Positions 44,772 through 54,908 are shown, counted from the first letter of the stretch. The stretch: 64,000 nucleotides of DNA from Orbus sasakiae (GCF_039542345.1 NZ_BAABHY010000006.1:1-64000), one strand, 5' to 3'. Numbers and translations: made by a program. The notes: generated by a model not told the origin, from the letters alone.

Positions 44772-45099
44772 ATGTCTAAAACCCATTAAAACCTACAAAA
44801 GCTTATGAAGAAAGGCTTTTCAGTAATATACTAAACTCTTGATTTATCGACTATTACTCATTTTGAACTCCACCGAAGTCAATCTACATTACCCCACATC
44901 AACAAGCAAAAAGGGTAAAAAAGAGGGTAACACTCGGTTCAATTTAGGTTGTTACCCTTATGAAGAGTAAAAAGATAGATTATTTCTAGCATAACGACAT
45001 ATTTTACAAAAAAGATCCTTCCAAAAATATTAAATAGCAATAATTCGTTGAAAAAAAATATCTTGTTTATATAATTTGGATTAATAATTTGACAGTACC

Positions 45100-45843
45100 C
45101 TAGAATGTATAAGCCACACCCCCAAAAACAGAAGCGACAGTGCTGTGGGCGATCATTGGGCTGTTTGCTGCGTCGCTTGTGAGTTTGTCGATTCGTACGC
45201 CGACGAATGCGTTAATATTTTCGGTGAACATATATTGTCCTGATAATTCAATATACGGTGTAATCGCGCTGTCCGCATCATGATAGGCGAGTTCTGAACG
45301 GGCTGATTCTTTGTGTGATACGCCGAAATAGTGGTTATTGTGACTGCTGTTTGTCCAATTTAAGCCAATTTTTGGCGTGATACTCCAGTTTTCGCCATAA
45401 ATGGGATAGCTGTAGTTGGCATTGACAATCACACTGTTACTTTCGTTTAGTACATCGGCGCCGACTTTGGTCGCAAAATCTCCCCATTTAGTTGAAAGCG
45501 AATAACCGACTTCGGCAAGCAGCGTTGAATTGCGTTTTTTGAGTTGTTTTAGCTGCTCATCATCCGATTTTTTCGGATCAAACTGGAGGACGAGGTAGTT
45601 GATTCCCAGGGTGACGGCTTGGTCATTATCGTTATAGGCATAAGCCCCTGCGGATAATCCATTGACATAAAAAAGACCATCATCATAATAAACATAAGGA
45701 ATTGCGTCATAAACAGCACCATAGCCTTTATAGGGCGAGTCAATTAAGCCGCCTGCGATGCCCAGCGAGACGTCACTTGCCGATGCAACCGACGAAATAG
45801 TTAATGTAGAAAAGATGGATAATGTGGTAAGTACTTTTTTCAT
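45100..45843 (-). CDS. MipA/OmpV-family outer-membrane protein
   Basis: The 247-aa protein has a signal peptide (about 1-22, cleaved after VASA) and alternating beta strands ending in FGGVAYTF with the C-terminal aromatic typical of barrels. YKGYGAVYDAIPYVYYDDGLFYV is a family hallmark. MipA-type proteins scaffold peptidoglycan enzymes or affect drug susceptibility. Its place beside an efflux operon is suggestive only. Confidence 0.85.
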   Translation of the reverse strand: MKKVLTTLSIFSTLTISSVASASDVSLGIAGGLIDSPYKGYGAVYDAIPYVYYDDGLFYVNGLSAGAYAYNDNDQAVTLGINYLVLQFDPKKSDDEQLKQLKKRNSTLLAEVGYSLSTKWGDFATKVGADVLNESNSVIVNANYSYPIYGENWSITPKIGLNWTNSSHNNHYFGVSHKESARSELAYHDADSAITPYIELSGQYMFTENINAFVGVRIDKLTSDAANSPMIAHSTVASVFGGVAYTF

Positions 45844-45943
45844 GAGATTCCTTAATAAATTAAATAATGGAAATTCCTAAGTGGGCGTTAACCCACTTAA
45901 AATCGTTATATATCCTAATGATTTAAGATTGAAAACTTAGGGA

Positions 45944-46294
45944 TTAAAAGCCAATGTGCAAATTTATGCATCGATTATTACGGCGATAATACCCTGGTGT
46001 AACGCCGAACTGTTTTTTAAACGCCCTCGTTAATGATTGTTGGGATTCAAAATGATATTCCACCGCGATATTCACAATTGCTTTGTTGGTGTTTTTTAAC
46101 TTCAATGCAATGGCAACCAGTCGCCGAAAACGGATATAAGTTCCGAGTGTTTGACCTAACATATTTTTAAACATCCGTTGTAAATGCCATTTTGAATAGC
46201 CTGCTTTTTTGGCAATATCATCAATTTGTAATGATCCGTCTAAATTGGATTCGATCCATTTGACAAGATCGAAAATAAAATTGATTTGATACAT
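45944..46294 (-). CDS. AraC-family regulator (MarA/SoxS/RamA-like)
   Basis: The 116-aa protein consists only of the two-helix-turn-helix AraC domain: IDDIAKKAGYSKWHLQRMFKNMLGQTLGTYIRFRRL and VEYHFESQQSLTRAFKKQFGVTPGYYRR. Its size and motifs are of the MarA/SoxS/RamA group, which activate acrAB and reduce porin. The start is 4 nt after the acrB stop, and its GGAGGAG ribosome site is formed by the last acrB codons, so it is tightly coupled to the pump. Confidence 0.9.
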   Translation of the reverse strand: MYQINFIFDLVKWIESNLDGSLQIDDIAKKAGYSKWHLQRMFKNMLGQTLGTYIRFRRLVAIALKLKNTNKAIVNIAVEYHFESQQSLTRAFKKQFGVTPGYYRRNNRCINLHIGF

Positions 46295-46298
46295 ACTG

Positions 46299-49200
46299 TT
46301 ACTCCTCCAAATTTTTCATAGCAAAACGGGGCTTACTTTTTTTCGGTTTAAAAAACGACAGTATCCAGACAAAAAAGATTGGTACAAAAATAATACCGAT
46401 GGTTGTTGCAGTTAACATTCCACCAATCACGCCTGTACCAATGGCTTTTTGACTTTCTGCGCCTTCGCCACTGGCAATCGCAAGTGGGATCACACCTAAA
46501 ATAAAGGCGAGCGAGGTCATGACAATCGGGCGAAAACGTAAGCACACGGCATTTAGTGCGGCGCGTTGTAACGACATGCCACCTTCCCATTGGGATTTGG
46601 CAAATTCGATAATTAAAATGGCGTTTTTGGTGGCGAGTCCAATAATGGTAATCAGCCCTACTTTAAAATAGACATCGTTTGGCATCATCATTGCAAGCGT
46701 TGCTAGCACCGATCCTAATGCGCCAATCGGTACAATAAGCATAACGGTGGTTGGAATTAACCAGCTTTCGTACAACGCAACCAGTAATAAAAAGACCACA
46801 ATAAATGAGAGAGCAAACAGCATCGGCGCTTGTGATCCTGATAATTTTTCCTGATACGAGAGCCCTGTCCACTCATAATCAATGCCTTTAGGTAACTTAG
46901 CTGCAAACTTTTCCATCTCTGCCATGGCTTGACCTGTGCTGTATCCCCAAAACGCATCACCCGAAATTCGAAAAGCGGGATAACCGTTATAGCGCGTTAC
47001 CTGAACGGCACCCTTTTCCCAATGAGGTTTTGCAAATGAGGCAATGGGCACCAGTTCACCATATGTATTGGGGACTTGTAGTTTCAGTATGCTATCGGGC
47101 GTCATGCGATCTTTAGAGTCCGCCTGCACGATCACGCGCTGCATTCGCCCAACATTCGAAAAATCATTAATCATTGCCGATCCATAGCTACTTGCCAGCG
47201 CAGTGTTAATCACATCAAACGTCACGCCTAATGACTCCGCTTTTTGGCGATCAATATCTAACCGCCACTGTGGTGCATCTTCGAGTCCTTCCATAATGGC
47301 ATAAGCAATAACGGGGGATTGATTAGCGGCTTCAAGTAACTGATCGCGAGCCCGTGTTAACACTTGGCGACCGACACCGCCACGATCGATTAATCGAAGT
47401 GAAAAGCCACCAGAGTTACCTAATCCATCAATGGGTGGTGGTTCTATCGCTAAGGCGTTGCCATCATTGAGTTGTGATAGGCTTTCACTTAACGCCATCA
47501 CTTCATCAAATGCGCTTTGATCTGCTGCTCGTTTTTTCCAATCTTTTAAGACCACAAAACCCAGCGCGGCATTTTCACCATTGCCCGCAAAACTGTAACC
47601 CATAATAAACGTGGTGGACTGCGTCGCTGGACGCGCAAGAATCGCATTATCAATGCTTTTAACTTGGGTGGTTGCACGTTGATAAGTTGCTGCGGGTGGT
47701 AACTGTACATTAACAATGTAATAGCCTTGATCTTCGATGGGTACAAAGGATTCAGGGAGCTGTTTGTAAACCATAGCAAGTCCTGCCACAATCACCGCAT
47801 AAATCACCATATAGCGCCCTGTTCGCTTAATTAAACGCGAGTTAAAATAGGTAAAGCGTTTGGTTAACAGATTAAAATAGCGATTAAACCAGCCGAAAAA
47901 GCCTCTCTTTTCGGCATGATGACCTTGTGGAATCGCTTTGAGCAAAGTGGCGCATAAGGCAGGCGTTAATGTTAACGCCAAAAAGCCAGAAAACAGAATA
48001 GAGATGGAGAGTGATAATGAGAACTGCTGATAGATCACGCCAACCGAACCACTCATAAAAGCTAACGGTAAAAAGACCGCCGATAAAACAAGCGTGATCC
48101 CAACGATCGCGCTAGAGACTTGCTGCATGGCTTTTATCGTCGCTTTTTTAGGTGATAGACCTTCGTGCGCCATAATCCGTTCAACATTTTCAACCACGAC
48201 AATAGCGTCATCAACCAAGATCCCAATCGCTAGTACCATACCAAACATGGTCATCATATTGACCGAGAACCCCAGTAAACTCATTACCGATAATGTGCCA
48301 AGCAGACAGACTGGCACGACAATGGTTGGGATCAAGGTATAACGAACATTTTGCAGAAATAAAAACATCACCAAAAAGACTAAGATCATCGCTTCGCCAA
48401 GCGTGTGAATCACTTTACCAATTGCAGCATCGACAAAAAGTGAGGTATCAAAAGGCACGCTATACTCAAGATCAGATGGGAAAGAGGCTGACAACTCCTG
48501 TAACCGATTTTTAACCGCTTCGGCGGTTTGTAAGGCATTTGCGCCAGGTGCTAACTGCACAGCAACACCGACTGACGGTTTACCATTGCTCGTCATCTGA
48601 AAGTTATAGTCTTGTCGCCCAATTTCAATGCGCGCTACATCAGATAATGTCACAGTTGAGCCGTCCTGATTCGCCCGTAAAATAATACGACCAAACTCTT
48701 CAGGTGTGTCTAAGGTGCCTTTCACCACAATGGCCGCAGTCAGCTCTTGATCAGTATTGTTCGGTTTGCTACCAAAGCTACCCGCGGGTACTTGTGCGTT
48801 TTGTGTACTGATTGCTTGATTAATATCAGCAACTGACAGTCCATAACCAATTAATTTTTGTGGATCGACCCAAATTCGCATCGCCGCTTCAGAACCAAAC
48901 ATCTGCACACGACCTACACCCGTTATTCGCCGAATCTCATTGTTGATATTACGCGCAGCGTAATCGGCGAGTCCAACTACATCTTTTTTACTGTTACTAT
49001 CTTTATAAGTCAGGCTATAAATCATTAAAAAACCTGAATTAGTTTTTTCAACATTAATCCCCATCTGCCTTACGCTCTCTGGCAGACGTGATTCGGCATT
49101 TTTAAGGCGATTTTGCACATCCACTTGTGCCATATCAGGATCGGTACCTGGTTTAAACGTGACAACCGTTTCGGCAGAACCTGCTGAGCTACTGGATGAG

Positions 49201-49436
49201 TCAAAATAGAGCAGTCCACTGGCGCCGTTTAGCTCTTCCTCAATAATACTGGTGACCGCTTTATCCACGAGTATTGCCGACGCACCCGGATAACTTGCCG
49301 AAATCGTGATTTGTGGAGGTGCTACATTCGGGTACTGTGACACTGCCAGCGAACGCATAGCAAGTAGTCCAAATAAAGCAATAAAGATGGCAATAACCCA
49401 AGCAAAGTTAGGGCGTTCAATAAAAAATCGAGACAT
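46299..49436 (-). CDS. acrB: AcrB-like RND multidrug efflux transporter
   Basis: The 1045-aa inner-membrane pump shows the HAE1 plan: MSRFFIERPNFAWVIAI start, two large periplasmic loops, twelve helices, and the proton-relay Asp pair in ILVDDAIVVVENVER. It forms a trimer with AcrA and TolC and exports drugs and detergents. It follows acrA by 13 nt. Confidence 0.95.
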   Translation of the reverse strand: MSRFFIERPNFAWVIAIFIALFGLLAMRSLAVSQYPNVAPPQITISASYPGASAILVDKAVTSIIEEELNGASGLLYFDSSSSSAGSAETVVTFKPGTDPDMAQVDVQNRLKNAESRLPESVRQMGINVEKTNSGFLMIYSLTYKDSNSKKDVVGLADYAARNINNEIRRITGVGRVQMFGSEAAMRIWVDPQKLIGYGLSVADINQAISTQNAQVPAGSFGSKPNNTDQELTAAIVVKGTLDTPEEFGRIILRANQDGSTVTLSDVARIEIGRQDYNFQMTSNGKPSVGVAVQLAPGANALQTAEAVKNRLQELSASFPSDLEYSVPFDTSLFVDAAIGKVIHTLGEAMILVFLVMFLFLQNVRYTLIPTIVVPVCLLGTLSVMSLLGFSVNMMTMFGMVLAIGILVDDAIVVVENVERIMAHEGLSPKKATIKAMQQVSSAIVGITLVLSAVFLPLAFMSGSVGVIYQQFSLSLSISILFSGFLALTLTPALCATLLKAIPQGHHAEKRGFFGWFNRYFNLLTKRFTYFNSRLIKRTGRYMVIYAVIVAGLAMVYKQLPESFVPIEDQGYYIVNVQLPPAATYQRATTQVKSIDNAILARPATQSTTFIMGYSFAGNGENAALGFVVLKDWKKRAADQSAFDEVMALSESLSQLNDGNALAIEPPPIDGLGNSGGFSLRLIDRGGVGRQVLTRARDQLLEAANQSPVIAYAIMEGLEDAPQWRLDIDRQKAESLGVTFDVINTALASSYGSAMINDFSNVGRMQRVIVQADSKDRMTPDSILKLQVPNTYGELVPIASFAKPHWEKGAVQVTRYNGYPAFRISGDAFWGYSTGQAMAEMEKFAAKLPKGIDYEWTGLSYQEKLSGSQAPMLFALSFIVVFLLLVALYESWLIPTTVMLIVPIGALGSVLATLAMMMPNDVYFKVGLITIIGLATKNAILIIEFAKSQWEGGMSLQRAALNAVCLRFRPIVMTSLAFILGVIPLAIASGEGAESQKAIGTGVIGGMLTATTIGIIFVPIFFVWILSFFKPKKSKPRFAMKNLEE

Positions 49437-49449
49437 AGTGATTTATACC

Positions 49450-50640
49450 TTAGTGCGTAGCGACGTAATCATGTTGGTTGATATCAAGCGGTTCGTTTGT
49501 TGAAGTAATATTTTTAATATCAATCTGACTGCCTATCGGTGCATAACCGCCAATAATCACGGTATCCCCCACACTTAAACCACTGACAATATGCCAATTA
49601 GCGCCATACATACCGCCAGTGACAACTGTTTTTTTATCGATCACATGATTACGATCAACAATCAACACATCGGCTTGTCCGTCACTGTTAATTTGTACGG
49701 CGCGTTGTGGAACTAAGATGGCATTTTGGTCAACAGCTTGTTCAAGATTAACCCTGACATACATGCCCGGTAATAACAGTCCATCGGCATTATCTAATTG
49801 ACCTCGCAGCAAGACTTGCCCTGTTGTTTGTTCAACCGTAATATCCGAAAACAGCACATGCCCTTGCTGTTTCTCGTCTATGCCATCAATACTGACAGTG
49901 AGTGGGATCTTCTGCTCTTTTTCGATATGACCTTGCGTTAACTGATTACGTAGCTTCAATACATCAGCAACAGGCTGTTTAAAATCGACATAAATAGGAC
50001 TGATTTGTTGAATCACAGCCAGTTTAGTGGATTCATTTTGACCAACCAGTGCACCTTCGCTGACCTGCGCGCGTCCAATGCGACCCGATATTGGTGCAGT
50101 CACCACTGAATAATCTAAATTAAGCTTAGCTATTTCAACATCAGCAAGCGCTGATTGGCGAGCCGCTTGTGCATTTTTAAATGATGCAAATGCGCTGTCG
50201 TAAGCTTGCTTACTAACCGCATTGGTTTTAACGAGAGTTTGATAACGATTGATTAATGCTTGTGCCTCAACTAACGTGGCTTCAGCTCGAGCCAATTCAC
50301 CTTGTGCACGTGATAGTGCGTATTGCAACGGCTTGGGATCGATATGAAAAAGTGCTTGCCCTGCTTGGACTTCAGCTCCCTCTTCAAAATCACGACTCAG
50401 GATAATTCCCTCAACTCTTGCTCTTACCTCTGCAACGCGAAAAGGTTCAACTCTGCCCGGTAAAGTGCTGGTCATAATAAGTGGCTGAGGTTTCACCACA
50501 ACAGTTTGTACATGTGGAGTCTGTTCCGTTTCCGTGTATAAATCGCTAGCATCTTGATTACAACCTGTAAGGACTGCTGCTGTGATAAAGGGAAGCACGA
50601 TCCAAGACCATGATTTTAGGTATTTAAATGCTATTTTCAT
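49450..50640 (-). CDS. acrA: AcrA-like membrane-fusion lipoprotein
   Basis: The 396-aa protein has a lipobox (VLTGCNQ, about 23-29), lipoyl halves (VRARVEGIILSRDFEEGAEVQAGQALFHIDP and APISGRIGRAQVSEGALVG), a coiled-coil hairpin between them, and beta-barrel and membrane-proximal domains. It joins AcrB to the outer-membrane channel. No tolC is seen here. Confidence 0.93.
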   Translation of the reverse strand: MKIAFKYLKSWSWIVLPFITAAVLTGCNQDASDLYTETEQTPHVQTVVVKPQPLIMTSTLPGRVEPFRVAEVRARVEGIILSRDFEEGAEVQAGQALFHIDPKPLQYALSRAQGELARAEATLVEAQALINRYQTLVKTNAVSKQAYDSAFASFKNAQAARQSALADVEIAKLNLDYSVVTAPISGRIGRAQVSEGALVGQNESTKLAVIQQISPIYVDFKQPVADVLKLRNQLTQGHIEKEQKIPLTVSIDGIDEKQQGHVLFSDITVEQTTGQVLLRGQLDNADGLLLPGMYVRVNLEQAVDQNAILVPQRAVQINSDGQADVLIVDRNHVIDKKTVVTGGMYGANWHIVSGLSVGDTVIIGGYAPIGSQIDIKNITSTNEPLDINQHDYVATH

Positions 50641-50700
50641 TTTGAGACCATTTGTTAGAAAGAAATTAATTTAGCGCGTATGATATACTTAAATACCACT

Positions 50701-50718
50701 TGAATCAATATCGATTCA
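50701..50718. promoter_or_regulatory. Probable TetR operator between acrA and its regulator
   Basis: TGAATC-AATATC-GATTCA, a perfect 6-bp dyad, is centred in the 186-bp divergent gap, about 65 bp from acrA and 115 bp from the regulator gene. This is the usual place for an AcrR-type operator. Confidence 0.6.
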
Positions 50719-50826
50719 TTTAAATGTATTTAAATTCTAAAAAATCTTATTAACATTATTTAATGTTGATTAATACAATTCTGGTAGGCATAATGTGAAA
50801 ATGAACGCTATCGTTAGGGAATCGCA

Positions 50827-51390
50827 ATGACACAGACTAATTTTTCAGAAGATCAAAGTTTTCTTGCCTCGCTAGCCTTGGCTATGGTAGAAAAACCTCG
50901 TGCAAATTTAAATGAACTTGCTAATGCTATCGGTGTGAGTAAAGCTACATTATATCGTTTTTGTCGAACACGTAATGAACTTATTGAGCGGTTAACAAAT
51001 TACAGTTCAAAAGTCTTAATCGAGACAATTGAAGACTCACTATCAGACGCAGATCCATCGATTGAAGCATTAAAACGATTAGCTGATAATTTACTTACTC
51101 ACAGTGAATTCACTCTCTTTTTTATACACTATTGGCAGTCAGAGAATCCAGTTATCCAAGCGTTAGATCAACGTTGGACCACGACCTTAGATAGCTTTTT
51201 CTTGCGAGGTCAACAAGCCGGACTCTTCCGTATTGATATTACCGCACCAGCACTAACAGAACTCTGGATATCGATTATCATTGGTTTTATTGATGCAGAG
51301 GGACGAGGACGAGTGGCTAGAGCTGGCTTATCTACATTAATTGTGACGGCTTTTTTACAAGGAACTGCCGTTGGGGTACTGTCAAATTAA
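50827..51390 (+). CDS. TetR/AcrR-family regulator
   Basis: The 187-aa protein has an N-terminal helix-turn-helix (ANLNELANAIGVSKATLYRFCRTRNELIERL) and a helical ligand-binding domain. It is divergent from acrA, so it is most likely the local repressor of the pump. Confidence 0.88.
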   Translation: MTQTNFSEDQSFLASLALAMVEKPRANLNELANAIGVSKATLYRFCRTRNELIERLTNYSSKVLIETIEDSLSDADPSIEALKRLADNLLTHSEFTLFFIHYWQSENPVIQALDQRWTTTLDSFFLRGQQAGLFRIDITAPALTELWISIIIGFIDAEGRGRVARAGLSTLIVTAFLQGTAVGVLSN

Positions 51391-51444
51391 CTTTTTAGCC
51401 TGAAACTAAATTTATCAGTTGATTTCTAATTCTAAATTTTAGAC

Positions 51445-51600
51445 GTAACTTGGGTAATAATTTCCCATTCTTTAAATCGACGTTCAGCTAAAATACGAAA
51501 GGTTTTAGCTGTAAATAGATGCCTTGCACAATTAAAATGATGACACAGATATTCCCAAAGCACGATAAGAATAATTGAGCTTGTTTTAATTATTTAAATT
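51445..51600 (-). pseudogene. Short coding remnant, unknown
   Basis: Between the TetR gene and the IS, a frame without start reads WEYLCHHFNCARHLFTAKTF...LAERRFKEWEIITQVTSKI and stops at about 51445. A related stretch (CSAKAFCILAESLTM) lies at 54735-54800. Both are minus-strand remnants of one family, probably copied or deleted during island decay. Otherwise 51391-51663 has no gene. Confidence 0.35.
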
Positions 51601-51732
51601 TACGCATTTTCTTCTCTCTAATCCGCGTTGGTTGATGTGAGATTTCAGCTCTGTTATTAGAGTTGTAACGGTATACTTTTCTTGTAGACATTCTTAGCGG
51701 TATGATAAACCATCACCTAAGGAGATTATCCC

Positions 51733-52032
51733 ATGACAAGACAATTAAGTAGTGAATTTAAGCGAGAATGTGCAGAGCTCGTCCTCAATTATAGTAATGC
51801 ACATAAAGAGGCCGCAAAAACAATGGGTGTTAGCATTTCATCAATCCAGCGTTGGGTAACTCAATACAGAAAAGAGCGTCAAGGCATTACCCCTAAAAAT
51901 AGTGCGTTAACACCTGAGCAAAAACGAATACAAGCACTAGAGAAACAAGTTAAACAATTACAAAGTGATAATCAGTTATTAAAAAAAGCTTCAGCCTTCT
52001 TCGCAATGGAAATGACAAGCGGCAACAAATAG
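51733..52032 (+). CDS. IS3-family transposase OrfA
   Basis: The 99-aa protein has a helix-turn-helix (SSEFKRECAELVLNYSNAHKEAAKTMGVSISSIQRWVTQY) and a coiled coil (RIQALEKQVKQLQSDNQLLKK). An A7-G run (51981-51988) provides A AAA AAG for -1 frameshifting into orfB. Confidence 0.92.
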   Translation: MTRQLSSEFKRECAELVLNYSNAHKEAAKTMGVSISSIQRWVTQYRKERQGITPKNSALTPEQKRIQALEKQVKQLQSDNQLLKKASAFFAMEMTSGNK

Positions 52033-52037
52033 CGTTA

Positions 52038-52877
52038 ATGTTGAAGAAGGCTGGAAATGAAACAGCTCAAATCTGTCGGTGTTTATTATTATCGCCAAGT
52101 ACTTTTTATTATCGAATCAAGCATCGTGCATTTAAATTAATCAATGCTAGACTTGAAATTGCCATGAAATCAATTCACAACGAAATGGATGGCATATACG
52201 GAAAAAGACGAATGTTAGTTGAACTGGTTAAAAGAGGGTTTAAGCTTGTTTTAGATAAGGTTAGACGCTTAATGAAGAAATTAGGCCTCGTTGCTAAAAG
52301 ACCTAAACAACATTCTTATCCTCGTGGTGGTAAATCGTCGATATTGGCATCCAATCATTTAAATCGACAATTTAATCCAGCAACGATTAACCGCTATTGG
52401 TCTGGTGATATTACTTATATTCGAACGAGACAAGGTTGGCTCTATCTGGCTGTTGTCATGGATTTATGCTCCAGACGTATCGTTGGATGGGCTTTTTCTG
52501 ATAAGCCTAATAGTAACCTTACGGTTAAAGCATTAAATATGGCGATACAACGACGAAAAGGATTATGCCCTAATTTATTTCATTGCGATCAGGGCGTTCA
52601 ATATCGTAGTGAACAGTTTCAGCAAATATTAACACACCATCAAATTACTTTTAGCATGAGTAGAGCCGGAAATTGTTTAGACAATGCCGTTACCGAACGA
52701 TTTTTTAGGTCATTAAAATCAGAGCGGATTAACTATCGAGATTATGTAACCAGAGAGCAAGCTATAGAGGATATTATTAATTACATCGAACCCATTTATA
52801 ATCAAAAACGAAGACATTATAAACTGGGATTTATTTCACCAGCAGAATTTGAACATAATTTACTAAAAACTGCCTAA
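52038..52877 (+). CDS. IS3-family transposase OrfB
   Basis: The DDE domain is complete: the first Asp in SGDITYIRTRQGWLYLAVV, the second in HCDQGVQYRS, and Glu in NAVTERFFRSLKSE. The C-terminus (YNQKRRHYKLGFISPAEFE) is intact. In the -1 frame, the reading continues without stop from the orfA slippery site. Confidence 0.93.
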   Translation: MLKKAGNETAQICRCLLLSPSTFYYRIKHRAFKLINARLEIAMKSIHNEMDGIYGKRRMLVELVKRGFKLVLDKVRRLMKKLGLVAKRPKQHSYPRGGKSSILASNHLNRQFNPATINRYWSGDITYIRTRQGWLYLAVVMDLCSRRIVGWAFSDKPNSNLTVKALNMAIQRRKGLCPNLFHCDQGVQYRSEQFQQILTHHQITFSMSRAGNCLDNAVTERFFRSLKSERINYRDYVTREQAIEDIINYIEPIYNQKRRHYKLGFISPAEFEHNLLKTA

Positions 52878-52950
52878 GAGTGTCTCCAATTTTTCTTGAC
52901 CGTTACAAGCAGAAGGAAACGCTCAATTTGTTTAAAAGGAGTCACAAAAC

Positions 52951-53160
52951 ATGCCTATAATTATTAATTTCGATGTGGTGCTAGCCAAACACAACGTAAA
53001 ATCAAAAGACTTATCGGCTGCGATAGGCATTACGGAGCAGAACCTATCATAACTTAAACAAGGAGACGTTAAAGGATTTAGGCTAGCAACCCTTGAGGCT
53101 ATCTTCCAATACCTAGATTGTCAACCTAGAGATATTTTAGAGTATATAAATAAGGAATAA
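52951..53160 (+). pseudogene. Cro/CI-type (XRE) regulator with an in-frame stop
   Basis: The frame MPIIINFDVVLAKHNVKSKDLSAAIGITEQNLS is interrupted by TAA at 53050-53052 and continues in the same frame as LKQGDVKGFRLATLEAI...CQPRDILEYINKE to 53160. This is a small XRE helix-turn-helix protein of the YozG type; the stop falls in the recognition region (consensus around NLSxLKxG). A ribosome site (AAAGGAG) is kept, so decay is recent. Confidence 0.8.
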
Positions 53161-53235
53161 TCTATTCAAATGAAAAAAGACTCAATATCTTATACAGAGT
53201 CTTTTTTGTCGTTAAAGATCATTACTCTTTGATTA

Positions 53236-53400
53236 CTAATAATTTGATGATTCGATATCCCAAACTAAATAAGAAACAGCTTCATCCATTTCATTCTTGC
53301 CAGCATAAACTGATAATCCACCAAGTTGAGGAATATCACTCAATTTAGTACGCTTTAGATTATTGCCACCAATAGAATCAATACTCCAAACAATATCATA
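53236..53400 (-). pseudogene. C-terminal gene fragment, unknown
   Basis: A minus-strand frame without start reads IVWSIDSIGGNNLKRTKL...LSVYAGKNEMDEAVSYLVWDIESSNY and stops at 53236. It is well composed but lacks a 5' part. No family is recognised. Confidence 0.45.
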
Positions 53401-53416
53401 CTAAGCGACAAAGAAA

Positions 53417-54646
53417 TTAATGAGCAATAATTTCTGAACCTGTATTGGCTTTTGCGAGTTCAATAAACAGTTGTTTATATTTTAATGTGATCAACACAGT
53501 AATACATAAAGATACAAATGCAATAGCACCACCATAATAACCAACCCAATTAACTTTATCATCATAAGAATTAATAACTTGTTGCCCAATAAGCGCTCCA
53601 GCACCAATACCCACATTGACAATACCAGAGTAAATTGCCATCGCAATATCAGTCGCATCGGAAGCAAGCTCAAGAACTTTAATCTGCTGGCTTAACATCA
53701 TACATGTATAGGCGATCCCCCAAAAGAAACAAAGTACAAAAAATAGAATGGAGCTTATTCGTGCAGAATATAGAGCTAATAACACCAACGTCATTAATGC
53801 AATGCTTATTGGTAATATTCCGAGCGGGTGTTTTGAGTTGATTTTCCCAAAAATAATACTACCAAAAATCCCTGAAAATCCAAAGAAAAGCAGTAGTATA
53901 GTAAACTCATTTTTTGTCATTCCGACTAAATCAGTCGAAAATTTCGCGATAAAAGTATAAGCAGTAAAACTACCTGCAACAGCCATAGCCGCGGAAATAA
54001 AAATACCGACTAAGGCGGCTCGTTTCATGATTACTGGTAAATTTTTAGCCGATCCGGTATTAATACTTGGCAATTTAGGTAATACTTTAATTAAAATAAA
54101 AAGGATCAATAAAGCAAGAATACCAATAATTAAAAATGTGCTACGCCATCCAAACAACTCTCCAATAATACGTCCAATAGGGATACCTAAAATCGCAGCT
54201 AATGATGTTCCTGTTGTAATAATAGCTAATGCTTGAGACTTTTTACCAGGTGGAGCAATGCGGATAGCAAGAGCTGAGGTTATTGACCAGAAAACAGCAT
54301 GAGAACCAGCAACAATTATCCTACCAATCAACAATAAATTAAATAATGTTGCAAAATAACACATAACATGACCAATAATGAATAAGGCAAATACTATAAT
54401 AAGTAAACGTTTTCGCTCTGTATTGCTTAGTAATAAGATAAGAGGTAAACAGAGTGCCGCGACTACCCAAGCATAAACTGTAACCATGATACCTGAATCT
54501 TGCTCATTCATATTAAATGAATTACTAATGTCAGGAAGTAAAGCAATAGGAACAAACTCTGTCGTATTAAAAATAAATGCGGCAAAGCCTAAGCTAATTA
54601 CACCTATCCAAGCGTGATTACGTGAAGATATTTTTATATTAAACAT
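53417..54646 (-). CDS. sotB: SotB-type MFS transporter
   Basis: The 409-aa protein has twelve membrane helices and matches the E. coli SotB (sugar/arabinose efflux) pattern: AAFIFNTTEFVPIALLPDIS, VYAWVVAALCLPL, FWSITSALAIRIAPPGKKSQALAI and DATDIAMAIYSGIVNVGIGAGALIG. It likely exports sugars, IPTG-like compounds or drugs. It is alone in its transcript. Confidence 0.85.
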   Translation of the reverse strand: MFNIKISSRNHAWIGVISLGFAAFIFNTTEFVPIALLPDISNSFNMNEQDSGIMVTVYAWVVAALCLPLILLLSNTERKRLLIIVFALFIIGHVMCYFATLFNLLLIGRIIVAGSHAVFWSITSALAIRIAPPGKKSQALAIITTGTSLAAILGIPIGRIIGELFGWRSTFLIIGILALLILFILIKVLPKLPSINTGSAKNLPVIMKRAALVGIFISAAMAVAGSFTAYTFIAKFSTDLVGMTKNEFTILLLFFGFSGIFGSIIFGKINSKHPLGILPISIALMTLVLLALYSARISSILFFVLCFFWGIAYTCMMLSQQIKVLELASDATDIAMAIYSGIVNVGIGAGALIGQQVINSYDDKVNWVGYYGGAIAFVSLCITVLITLKYKQLFIELAKANTGSEIIAH

Positions 54647-54837
54647 TTGAAAAAAAAAAATTAAAGGTGACGTATTATACCTCTTAATTTGCGAATAACG
54701 ATATATCTAAATTTAATATATTATGTTTATTTTAATCACATCGTTAAGCTTTCAGCTAAAATACAAAAAGCTTTAGCTGAGCATTTAAGGTTAACAACAT
54801 GATAAAATTGATTAAAGTTTAAGCAACTCAATTAAGG

Positions 54838-54862
54838 ATACAAAAGTGGATATATTTTTGCA
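54838..54862. repeat. Integrase-arm-like repeat at island end
   Basis: GGATACAAAAGTGGATATATTT resembles GGATACAAACCCGGATACATCC (44638) and GTGGATACAAATGCGGGTACAT (41929). All three lie next to a tRNA-Phe att copy. The gap 54647-55031 has no gene apart from a remnant near 54735-54800. Confidence 0.4.
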
Positions 54863-54908
54863 AATTAAAAGTAAGAAATCTAGTATTTATAAGGTTTTAT
54901 TAGACTAA

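Larger units (their letters stand above)
51664..52907 (+). mobile_element. IS3-family insertion sequence, apparently intact
   Basis: Imperfect terminal repeats: TGTAACGGT...AGACATTCTTA on the left and the complement of TAAGAGTGTCTCC...ACCGTTACA on the right. Between them are orfA and orfB with a frameshift signal. Both frames are undamaged. No clear target duplication was seen. Confidence 0.85.
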
